Assembly: GCF_033807715.1 (NCBI RefSeq) | Contig: NC_084599.1 | Location: forward strand, 5,323,625-5,387,624 | DNA length: 64,000 bases | Direction of reading: 5' to 3' | Source of the DNA: Cololabis saira | Taxonomy: Eukaryota > Chordata > Actinopteri > Beloniformes > Belonidae | Shown: piece by piece, positions 54,010 to 64,000 of the stretch | Position numbering within the stretch: position 1 is the stretch's first letter | Layout: every line of letters starts with the position of its first letter | Made by a program: the position numbers and the translations under genes | Notes under the pieces: model-generated | What the model was told of the DNA's origin: nothing | Database searches by the model: none | What the model saw: the letters and a program-made list of their open reading frames with translations, nothing else

Positions 54010-55400
54010 AGTTATAGTGGAAAATAAGTATTTGGTCAACAACAAAAGTTCATCTCAATACTTTGTTATATACCCTTTGTTGGCAATGACAGAAGTCAAG
54101 TGTTTTCTGTAAGTCTTCACCAGGTTTTCACACACTGTTGCTGGTATTTTGGCCCATTCCTCCATGCAGATCTCCTCTAGAGCAGTGATTGGTCCGTTCC
54201 TCCATGATCTCCTCTACAGCAGTGATTGGTCCGTTCCTCCATGATCTCCTCTAGAGCAGTGATTGGTCAGTTCCTCCATGCAGATCTCCTCTAGAGCAGA
54301 GATGTTTTGGGGCTGTCACTGGGTCTTCACCAGGTTTTCACACACTGTTGCTGGTATTTTGGCCCATTCCTCCATGCAGATCTCCTCTAAAGCCGTGATT
54401 GGTCCGTTCCTCCATGATCTCCTCTAGAGCAGTGATTGGTCCGTTCCTCCATGATCTCCTCTAGAGCAGTGATTGGTCCGTTCCTCCATGCAGATCTCTT
54501 CTAAAGCAGTGATTGGTCCGTTCCTCCATGCAGATCTCCTCTAGAGCAGTGATTGGTCCGTTCCTCCATGATCTCCTCTACAGCAGTGATTGGTCCGTTC
54601 CTCCATGATCTCCTCTAGAGCAGTGATTGGTCCGTTCCTCCATGCAGATCTCCTCTAGAGCAGAGATGTTTTGGGGCTGTCACTGGGAAACACGGACTTC
54701 CAACTCCCTCCAAAGATTTTCTATGGGGTTGAGATCTGGAGACTGGCTAGGCCACTCCAGGACCTTGAAATGTTTCTTATGAAGCCACTCCTTCGCCCGG
54801 GCGATGTGTTTGGATCATTGTCCTGCTGAAAGACCCAGCCAGTTTCATCTTCAATGCTGCTGATGGAAGGAGGTTTTCACTCATAATCTTACCATACATG
54901 GCCTCATTCATTCTTTCCATTACACTGATCAGTTGTCCGGGTCTCTTTGCAGAAAAACATACCCAGAGCATGACGTTTCCACCCCCATGCTTCACAGTAG
55001 GTTTGGTGTTCTCTGGATGCAACTCAGCTCTCTTTCTCTTCCAAACACGACAAGTTGTGTTTCTACCAAAATGTTCTATTTTGGTTTCATTTGACCGTAT
55101 AACATTCTCCCAATCCTCTTCTGCATCATCCAAATGCTCTCTAGTAAACTTCAGACCTGGACATGTCCTGTCTTCAGCAGGAGAACGTCCGACACTGCAG
55201 GATCTGAGTTCCTGATCGTAGTGAGTTACTGATGGTTCCTTTGTTACTCTGGTCCCAGCTCTCTGCAGGTCATTCACTAGGTCCCCGTGTGGTTCTGGGA
55301 TCTTTACTCACCGTTCATGTGATCATTTTTACCCCACAGGGTGAGATCTTGGTGGAGCCCCAGATGGAGGGAGATTATCAGTGTCTTGTATGTCTGTAAG
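54010..55400 (-). mobile_element. Decayed Tc1-like transposon
   Basis: On the minus strand, frame 54777-55277 contains [39 protein letters not shown] and [15 protein letters not shown], the central catalytic region of Tc1 transposases (W..V..SDE-type region altered to WENVIRSNE). Frameshifts occur on both sides. The end near 54020 (tatagtggaaaataagtatttgg) is Tc1-type. A tandem amplification at 54110-54690 disrupts the C-terminal part. Confidence 0.82.
54115..54690 (+). repeat. Internal tandem amplification within the Tc1-like element
   Basis: ccgttcctccatgatctcct ctagagcagtgattggt-type units of about 37-45 bp are repeated about 12 times, and a longer block (cttcaccaggttttcacaca ... tgttttggggctgtcactgg) occurs twice (54113-54322, 54328-54680). 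Confidence 0.88.
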
Positions 55401-55599
55401 AATATAAGAAGTAAGCCAGGTTGTAGCCTGGAACTTCTAATAATTGTTATTGATGAACTGATCATTAGCAGGTGTCAAGACTTCAACAAAAGCAAATGTT
55501 TTGTCAGCATGCTGGTCACAAGCATGCAGGTGTGTGTTAACAACACCTAAACAATGGTCTTAGAACACCAATCATTCCTGCTCATCATTCTAGGTTGGG

Positions 55600-55910
55600 T
55601 TATAAAGTTATTTAAAAAGGACGAGTGGACATCCCAGCAAAGTAACCTCAAGATCAGACCGTGCAATTGTCAGAGAAGTGCAAAAAAACAATCTACATCT
55701 ACAGCTCACAGGCCTTACGGAGCATTTTAAATGTTAAAGTCCATGAACAAGTCTGGTTTGTTTGGAAGAGTTTGTAGGAGGAAACATCTTCTGTCCAAAA
55801 AAGACACGCACAGAACTGCATCTGAACAATTTGCTGAGAGCAAAGAACCATTGCGTTCTGCTGTTTTTTTTTATGGCTTCAACAAATTAGTACAGGGTGA
55901 AGTTCATACA
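55600..55910 (+). pseudogene. Second Tc1-like transposase fragment, opposite strand
   Basis: The frame from 55731 reads MNKSGLFGRVCRRKHLLSKK, with upstream out-of-frame ..REVQKNNLHLQLTGL, resembling the linker (GLxGRVARKKP) of Tc1 transposases. Confidence 0.6.
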
Positions 55911-55919
55911 TGACTGTTA

Positions 55920-57370
55920 CACTTAACGTGTAGTCTCCTCCACACAAACATGGGGCCATGATTTCATCATCTTTATCGCTCATTTCAGTCAGCATTCCTG
56001 AGGGAAAACTGTCAAAATTGACTCCACATGAGCTCATTGCTGCGACACACAGGACAGACGATTACGCTGTAAATGCTCTCATACGTCCTACGCAGCATGA
56101 AGACATCATAAAATAACATGGAGCTAAAGAATCATAGGCATGTTTTCACTGTTGCCAGGAGGAACGGGGCCCAAACACAGCGAGGGGAGTTTCACGCACA
56201 CACTTTCTTCCCTCTCAACAGCCACACACACATTCAGAGCATAAATTCAGCTGCACATTTCTACACGCACACTAGCACATAACACGCGGCCGACCGGGCG
56301 CCTTGTCGACTTCTCTCATCCCTGGAGAGCTGCAGGCGTGTCCAGGGAGGCGTTTCTAGGAGAAAGTCAGGGTATTTTCCAGAGCTCGCCTCCTCTGCAT
56401 CAACCCGGCTGCTCCGGCTCCGGCTAGATTTCCACAGATCAGCTTGTTATGGCGCAACAGCTCTGACAAGGAAGAAATGTCACACTGCTGCCAAACCACA
56501 ACTAACGGCTGGATAAAGAGACAACTGGGAGCCAAGAGGGGATTCCTGCAGCACAGAGCGGGGCTTTGGAGGGAGGGGGGGCACTGCCGATCCAAACCAG
56601 GCCTGAAACTTTTCCTGAGTGGATACTAGAGAAGGCACATGATTCGCTCTCAGGGCCTTTTCCTTTCGTTGTTTACATGTTGAATAAATCATATCAATTC
56701 TTGATTTTTTTGCATTATTGTTAAAAGCTCATGTTGAACATGTATACAACAGAATATCTGATATAACAAATCAGTTCACCAACAGCTAATGTTACCTCAT
56801 AGCTAATGGCTTTCAGTGGAAACCTTCGTCAAGCAGCACAAGACAGAGCTACATTCACACTTTAAACTTTACTGTGAAACAAAGAGTTTTGTTAACTGTG
56901 TCCAGAGGAGGCAACATCTCTGGGCTCAGAGGCATTTGGGATGGCTATAGAAATGTCAGTATAGCTGATGACACTTTTATGTGTAGACTGTTTGCAGAGT
57001 AAAATGTACTTGTGTCTTCTTCTTGAGACCATGAGTAGAACTTCCGTAAATGGCTATGGGTAAATGTTGCCGTCACTGTTGGATTTTAAAGACTTTAGGT
57101 ACACTATTATTGTCATCAAATATGAATAAAAGCTATTATGTACCAAATGTGATTGTGAACAAGTGTGTGTAGTTTGGATTTGATCAGAGAAGGTTCAGTG
57201 AAGGTTCATAACTCAGGGGGCAGTGTGTTCCAGAGTTTGGAACCAGCAACTCCAAAACAATGATCCCCCTACTTTTTCACCCTCATCCATGGAACCCCTA
57301 ACAAGTATTTAGGTGCTCAACGCAAAGTTCTGTTGGTTGACAGAAACTTAAAACATTGCATAGATATGAA
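55920..57370. other. Intergenic, no gene recognised
   Basis: Scattered short open frames only; no motif or splice pattern I can support. Confidence 0.5.
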
Positions 57371-57404
57371 GAAATATCAAATCAAAATCGACAAATAGTG
57401 CTCA

Positions 57405-57608
57405 ATAGTATTGGCTAGCTGTGTCCTGTGCAACATGGCCATGAAAGGAAGCCTTACAGAGCCAGAGGTCTGTAATGCACCGGCTGAAACCGGTTTACCT
57501 GCAGCACCAGTTAGCCACGCCCTGATGGAGATACTACGAAGAAACGATATGACCATCATTGGTGGAATACTGAAACAATGCAAGAAAGCATTTTTTCTTG
57601 TTAGATAA
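57405..57608 (+). pseudogene. Possible Harbinger transposase C-terminal fragment
   Basis: The plus frame begins MASCVLCNMAMKGSLTEPEV, resembling the C-terminal CxLHNIA-type motif of HARBI1-like transposases. Too short to be sure. Confidence 0.4.
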
Positions 57609-57769
57609 AACAATAAATAAATGTGCTATTACCTAAATTTTATTCCAACCCTTTAACTGTATTTTGAAAGCAGCATATCACCTTGATGCCTTAATCCATA
57701 GTGATATACGATATAATAAAACAGAAATATGTCACGTGTTGGTAGATGAGAACCCAAACGCAGGAGAAA

Positions 57770-57771
<2 letters not shown>

Positions 57772-57842
<71 letters not shown>
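57772..57842. repeat. (TA)n microsatellite
   Basis: About 35 TA dinucleotides followed by a short CA stretch. Confidence 0.96.
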
Positions 57843-57852
<10 letters not shown>

Positions 57853-58085
57853 GGTATACTGCCATCACTACAATACTTAACAATACAATACAATACAATG
57901 CAATACTTGCATACGTCTTTATTTTGCTGACAATTTTATTCACAAGCTTTCTGCAAAATGCCACACAATTCAAATTCATGCCAATTGATATTTTTGCATC
58001 CAGTAGATGTCCCACTAGAGCAAATGAAGCTTCAAGAAGCTTTGCACTGGACATCCAGTTGGTGAAAGGCTTCAATGCAGGGGAA

Positions 58086-60725
58086 GAAACATCTACTAAA
58101 GTTACTGATGCTGAAGGAAACATCTACTAAAGTTACTGATGCTGAAGGAAACATCTACTAAAGTTACTGATGCTGAAGGAAACATCTACTGAAGTTACTG
58201 ATGCTGAAGGAAACATCTGCTGAAGTCACAAATGCTGAAGGAAACATCTACTGAAGTTACTGATGCTGAAGGAAACATCTACTGAAGTTACTAATGCTGA
58301 AGGAAACATCTGCTGAAGTCACAAATGCTGAAGGAAACATCTGCTGAAGTTACAAATACTGAAGGAAACATCTACTGAAGTTACAAATGCTGAAGGAAAC
58401 ATCTGCTGAAGTCACAAATGCTGAAGGAAACATGTGCTGAAGTTACTGATGCTGAAGGAAACATCTGCTGAAGTTACAAATGCTGAAGGAAACATCTGCT
58501 GAAGTTACAAATGCTGAAATAAACATCTGCTGAAGTTACAAATGCTGAAGGAAACATCTACTGAAGTTACCAATGCTGAAGGAAACATCTACTGAAGTTA
58601 CTGATGCTGAAGGAAACATCTACTGAAGTTACTGATGCTGAAGGAGACATCTGCTGAAGTTACTGATGCTGAAGGCAACATCTACTGAAGTTACTGATGC
58701 TGAAGGAAACATCTACTGAAGTTACTGATGCTGAAGGAAACATCTACTGAAGGAAACATCTACTGACGTTACAAATGCTGAAGGAAACATCTGCTGAAGT
58801 TACAAATGCTGAAGGAAACATCTGCTGAAGTTACAAATGCTGAAGGAAACATCTACTGAAGTTACAGATGCTGAAGGAAACATCTGCTGAAGTTACAAAT
58901 GCTGAAGGAAACAGCTGCTGAAGTCACAAATGCTGAAGGAAACATATGTTGAAGTTACAAATGCTGAAGGAAACATCTACTGAAGTTACTAATGCTGAAG
59001 GAAACATCTACTGAAGTAACAAATGCTGACGGAAACATGTGCTGAAGTTACTGATGCTGAAGGAAACATCTGCTGAAGTTACAAATGCTGAAGGAAACAT
59101 CTGCTGAAGTTACAAATGCTGAAAGAAACATCTACTGAAGTTACTGAGCTGAAGAAAACATCTACTGAAGTTACTAAAGCTGAAGGAAACATCTACTGAT
59201 GTTACTGATGCTGAAGGAAACATCTGCTGAAGTTACTGATGCTGAAGGAGACATCTGCTGAAGTTACTGATGCTGAAGGAAACATCTACTGAAGTTACTG
59301 ATGCTGAAGGAAACATCTACTGAAGTTACTGATGCTGAAGGAAACATCTACTGAAGGAAACATCTACTGACGTTACAAATGCTGAAGGAAACATCTGCTG
59401 AAGTTACAAATGCTGAAGGAAACAAATCTGCTGAAGTTACAAATGCTGAAGGAAACATCTACTGAAGTTACAAATGCTGAAGGAAACATCTGCTGAAGTT
59501 ACAAATGCTGAAGGAAACATCTGCTGAAGTCACAAATGCTGAAGGAAACATCTGTTGAAGTTACAAATGCTGAAGGAAACATCTACTGAAGTTACAAATG
59601 CTGAAGGGAACATCTGTTGAAGTCACAAATGCTGAAGGAAACATCTACTGAAGTTACTAATGCTGAAGGAAACATCTACTGAAGTAACAAATGCTGAAGG
59701 AAACATGTGCTGAAGTTACTGATGCTGAAGGAAACATTTACTGAAGTTACTAATGCTGAAGGAAACATCTGCTGAAGTTACTGATGCTGAAGGAAACATG
59801 TGCTGAAGTTACTGATGCTGAAGGAAACATCTGCTGAAGTTACAAATGCTGAAGGAAACATCTGCTGAAGTTACAAATGCTGAAGGAAACATCTGCCGAA
59901 GTTACAAATGCTGAAAGAAACATCTACTGAAGTTACTGATGCTGAAGGAAACATCTGCTGAAGTTACAAATGCTGAAGGAAACATCTACTGAAGTTACTA
60001 ATGCTGAAGGAAACATCTGGTGAAGTTACAAATGCTGAAGGAAACATCTACTGAAGTTACTGATGCTGAAGGAAACACCTACTGAAGTTACTAATGCTGA
60101 AGGAAACATCTACTGAAGTTACTGATGCTGAAGGAAACATCTACTGAAGGAAACATCTACTGACGTTACAAATGCTGAAGGAAACATCTACTGAAGTTAC
60201 TAATGCTGAAGGAAACATTTACTAAAGTTATTGATGCTGAAGGAAACATCTGCTGAAGTTACAAATGCTGAAGGAAACATCTGCTGAAGTTACAAATGCT
60301 GAAGGAAACATCTACTGAAGTTACTGATGCTGAAGGAAACATATACTGAAGTTACTGATGCTGAAGGAAACATCTACTGAAGTTACTGATGCTGAAGGAA
60401 ACATCTACTGAAGTTACTGATGCTGAAGGAAACATCTACTAAAGTTACTGATGCTGAAGGAAACATCTACTGAAGTTACTGATGCTGAAGGAAACATATA
60501 CTGAAGTTACTGATGCTGAAGGAAACATCTACTGAAGTTACTGATGCTGAAGGAAACATATACTGAAGTTACTGATGCTGAAGGAAACATCTACTGAAGT
60601 TACTGATGCTGAAGGAAACATCTACTGAAGTTACTGATGCTGAAGGAAACATATACTGAAGTTACTGATGCTGAAGGAAGTTACTGATGCTGAAGGAAAC
60701 ATCTATTGAAGTTACGAATGCTGAC
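58086..60725 (+). repeat. 2.6-kb minisatellite of a 31-bp unit
   Basis: About 85 copies of atgctgaaggaaacatctac tgaagttactg, with common variants tgctgaag, acaaatg and short 15-bp truncated units. 31 is not a multiple of three and stops occur, so it is non-coding. Confidence 0.96.
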
Positions 60726-60959
60726 CAACAAGCTCTTGGATGAAAGGATGTGCTTCGTATTGTTCCAATGGCTTCTTCCTACTTTTTCGGCTATATTTCT
60801 GTTAAATAAATAATAGAAAAATGAAAATGTTCTATGTTGTTGTCGTATGCCTGAGTTTGTCTGAGATCAATACTATGACTATATATAGTATGGTCAAAAA
60901 GGTTCTTTTTTTTATTCCATTTTAAAATTATAATGTATGGAATGTTAAGAACGAATACT

Positions 60960-61990
60960 GATTTTGGTGAATTACTATATTAACGTATGCATGCGTCTGA
61001 GAGAGAGGGCATTAAAAAAGTATTTCCAGCGTCCAAACAACATACTGGGTCCAACAGTAGTACAGAGGGCTGTCAGAGGGGAAACTAAACAGAGCAGAGT
61101 TCAGTGTCTCCTCAGACTCCCAGCCAGGATGTTCAGCTCCCTGTTCAGCTCCCTGACCATCCAGAGGTCTCAGCTGCAGGAGCAGCTGCTGGACAACAGG
61201 GGACCGGGACTCCACTGGGGTCACAGGGATTACACTCCAAAGAGAGTTGGGTATGTAAGGGATAATGCCCCACGAGGTGTCCATTAACATATGGACGACG
61301 CAGGGGCGTGAACCGTCCGACGCCAAAACACCTTGAAGGGCATTATCCCGCTTATAACACGGTCGCTTACCGAAAAACATAAATATTAAATCAGTTATTC
61401 ATGCTTTAATGTGTTTTCAGTTGAAATCATTAGTTTTATAACAAGCCGCGGCTGAGCGGCTGAGCGACTATTTAATCTCTCGTCTGCAGCCGTTGCAACC
61501 TGGTAAATTACAAAGTTTTTTAACAAGCCATAACTCAGTTTCCTTGGTAACACCTGAGGGTCTGACTAATACCTGGAACAATCACTACCGTCCCATAAGC
61601 TCCTTAATGGACACAGTGTTGATTCTCCAGTAACTAGGACGGACCAGATACAACTTAGCAACGGGAGATATTCTAGTCCGCTCAGCTCCGCTCGGCTATG
61701 CTGCAGTAACAAACAGGAAATAGATTTGTTTCAAAGAATCAAAGTCCACAGATAGTTTCCTAAATCGTTTTATTAACTTACATATATGATCAACCATTCA
61801 AAAAAATAAACGTTGCATTAAGTTACAAATACTCTGAATCTCCGTTGCCGTGGTTACCACCTGGCAGTTGATCCAGCGCAATGATATTAAAGTTATCAGG
61901 CAATTTGACCGAACTTGTTTTCTAGGTGTCCATTAACACTTTTAATGGACACCTGCCAGCCAATCAGAATGGAGTATTCACACAGACCTT
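60960..61990. repeat. Uncharacterised repeat-like region
   Basis: gataatgccccacgaggtgtccatta near 61261 is echoed by aggtgtccattaacactttt/aatggacacctgccag near 61924-61956 and by ccttgaagggcattatcc near 61330. It looks like a transposon with inverted motifs but I could not define ends. Confidence 0.35.
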
Positions 61991-64000
61991 GGTATAAATA
62001 TATATACACGACTAGTATTTTCTCTCCACCGTTGGCCATACGTGGCGCTGCTACAGTCCTTTAGCAGTCCTTTAATCCGCGGGTGTCTTGAGTGGTGGAG
62101 GTTCTGCACCTGCAGTTGAGCCAAGGATCCTGGTAACTTCTTCCCAGATTTGTCTTTCCTCCTCAGTCACAGCCAAAAGCTCGACGACCAGCACATGATG
62201 TCAGGTCATCAGGAGGTTAAGATTATCTCCTGGGGGTCAACCTAAAAAACAAACGGTTGACTCTGAGTTTTCATCGCAGACTCGAAAAACCTCTTTCTGA
62301 TCACATTTGTCCATCCTTCTTCTGTTCAGATGTAAAAAACAAACAACATCTGGTGTAGCTTTAATCAGGCACCAGTGGGACCCTCAAGTAGCTGATGCTT
62401 GGCTAACTGACCTCAGCATGGAGATCCCAAGAGTTCTAGGAAGTGCAGCGCTCTCCTCTTTACCTCACAAGACGTTTCTGAGGACAGATGGTGAGGACGT
62501 GGAAGGGTGTCGTATGTAACCCTGATAAGGACTCATATCTTCCACACGTCTAGGTAACAGTCCTGTTAAACCCTGTCTCCCAACATTTTGACCCTAAACA
62601 AGTCCTCATCTGTCCTCAACACATCAGAGACGACCAGGTCCTGTCTCTCTGTTTCCCAGCAGAGACCAGTTCTAACCAAGTGGCAACCGTCTAACTTCTG
62701 GGTTGACTCCCAGGCACCACCTTTTGGCAACAGTGCGGTTTGAAGTGGAAAAAGGCTCCGTGCCGATGTGCAGTAAAACACAGGCATACAAACCAAACCT
62801 AACCTCCATTCTGCATCCTGCATTCATCCACAGCTGATGGACAAGAGTTTCCATGGAAACCACAACAATAAAGAGATACATTCACTGAAGATGATTCAAA
62901 CTTTACTGTGGAAACAGAAGCCTGATGTTAACCATGTTCAAAGATAAGGACGGCCCCAAAGTGAGACAAATGTGCTGTCCAGAGTCAAAAAGCTTGGTCT
63001 CAGTCACAGGTCATGGTCCTCAAACGGGATAAAGATCCAAAACACACAACTACAAATCTGTTGAACACCAAATGGCAAAACAAAGTCAGACTTTCATTAG
63101 TCACTGTTCAGTCAATTATTCAGTTGGTTTCAAGTTACTTCAGAGATCACTGTGGGTTTTTCTTTCATTAATGCAACAAATGTGTCTGTGCGTGTACGTC
63201 ATCATGTGCAGATAAATAATCAGATCTGAAATGAAATAAAGTGAAGCAAGCTGGTATTTTTTAAAGCTTTTTGGAGTGAAATTTTCTTTAAAGATAAGAA
63301 AGGAAAAAAAAAACATTACATGAGAAAGATTACCGAAAAACTTTATCATTCGGCTCCAGTCCAAGCATCTGGAAGTCGTTGATTGAAACCTTGACCGTCC
63401 AAGTACAGCCCTCGCTGATAAGGCCAGATGTTCCTGACCGTGTATCACGAGTTTGTCCTTCCAGTTTCCCTCCAGTTTTGCCCGTTTGACTCAGCTTTAC
63501 TGCTGAGTTTTCTCCATTAAAGCATTGAGACACAGCAGAGAGGTTTAGGAGGTTGCACCTGAAGGTGTGAAGACCTGAGTGTTTAAGCAGGACGGTGCTG
63601 AGATCAAAGAGTCCATGTGTCCTGTTTGGCCTGTGCCCGGCTGATCCAGCCCAGCTTCAGGTGTTTGGATGTTCTCACACTCTGCGGAGAGCTCGGCCTT
63701 CCCGCAACGCTGCCAGTGGACGTCCACACCTGTCACAACTGCACAGGAATGTGTTTGTTTTCATTCCACCGTCTGAGCTGCGGGACGACGCTGCACTCGC
63801 AGCCTTTCACCTGACTGGAAATATAGAAGTATTTTGTTCTGGAGACGGTTTAGTTTTAAATGATGACACTCTGGACCCGACCGCTCCAGCAGCCATACCC
63901 TCTTCCTCTTCAGTCACGCCTTTGAAAATGGTTTTGATTTATCTAGTTGAAAAATGAATTGATGTCCCTGGAAATGATGACATGCCTTTTCATCTGTCTG
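61991..64000. other. Intergenic or intronic, no gene recognised
   Basis: accaagtggcaaccgtctaacttctgg (62676 on) resembles accaggtgccaaccatctaacctctgg near 42757, so a dispersed repeat is present. A minus-strand frame near 63330-63533 is discussed among the findings. Nothing else can be named. Confidence 0.4.

Noticed and set aside
58086..60725. CRISPR-like reading of the regular 31-bp array
   Set aside because: There are no unique spacers; units are contiguous variants of one sequence in a vertebrate genome.

Overview
The window is vertebrate nuclear DNA, almost certainly from a ray-finned fish. The evidence is a split gene with GT-AG introns, many hAT, Tc1/mariner, PIF/Harbinger and TTAA-type MITEs, L2- and L1-like LINE pieces, a Ty3/Gypsy element and very long minisatellites. 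No bacterial-style genes, operons, CRISPR arrays or rRNA genes are visible.

Positions 1-26,245 hold one host gene on the + strand, recognised as CHERP (calcium homeostasis endoplasmic reticulum protein, a nuclear U2 snRNP-associated splicing factor). Nineteen coding exons can be placed from 1329 to the TGA at 25716-25718. They join in frame to about 942 codons; only the exon with the start codon lies upstream of the window. Domain order is SURP, a linker with a CID-flanking helix, CID/RPR, Gln/Pro-rich regions including a 19-Gln run, an RS region and a G-patch. All introns are GT-AG except the one after exon 11, which reads as GC-AG. A poly(A) signal lies at 26220-26225.

The CHERP introns are packed with repeats. 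The intron after exon 4 holds a 2 kb minisatellite whose unit repeats a consensus 5' splice site (CAGGTGAGG). The intron after exon 10 holds a 2 kb hAT element containing a mariner-like MITE and a 22-bp minisatellite with an ordered CATG-CACG-CGCG gradient. The intron after exon 12 holds a four-level nest: Harbinger-like host, LINE, Tc1 MITE, hAT MITE. The last intron has 43-bp and 16-bp minisatellites around a THAP-domain remnant. Several insertions have exact target-site duplications that fix their class and ends.

From 26.3 to 64 kb no further host gene is certain. The main object is a complete Ty3/Gypsy LTR retrotransposon at 29358-36564, with two 391-bp LTRs identical by eye, an ATAT target duplication, a primer-binding-site-like sequence, a purine-rich leader, one 1844-codon Gag-Pol frame with intact catalytic motifs, and a polypurine tract. 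It looks recently inserted and possibly competent. The rest is LINE 3' ends (L1-like at 36.8 and 42.1 kb; L2-like at 26.5, 46.5 and 48 kb), further copies of two Harbinger-type MITE families, a decayed Tc1 transposon with an internal tandem amplification, and a 2.6 kb 31-bp minisatellite at 58.1-60.7 kb.

All calls come from reading the sequence. No alignment or database search was run, so exon edges rest on splice consensus plus reading-frame continuity, and family names rest on motif recognition.
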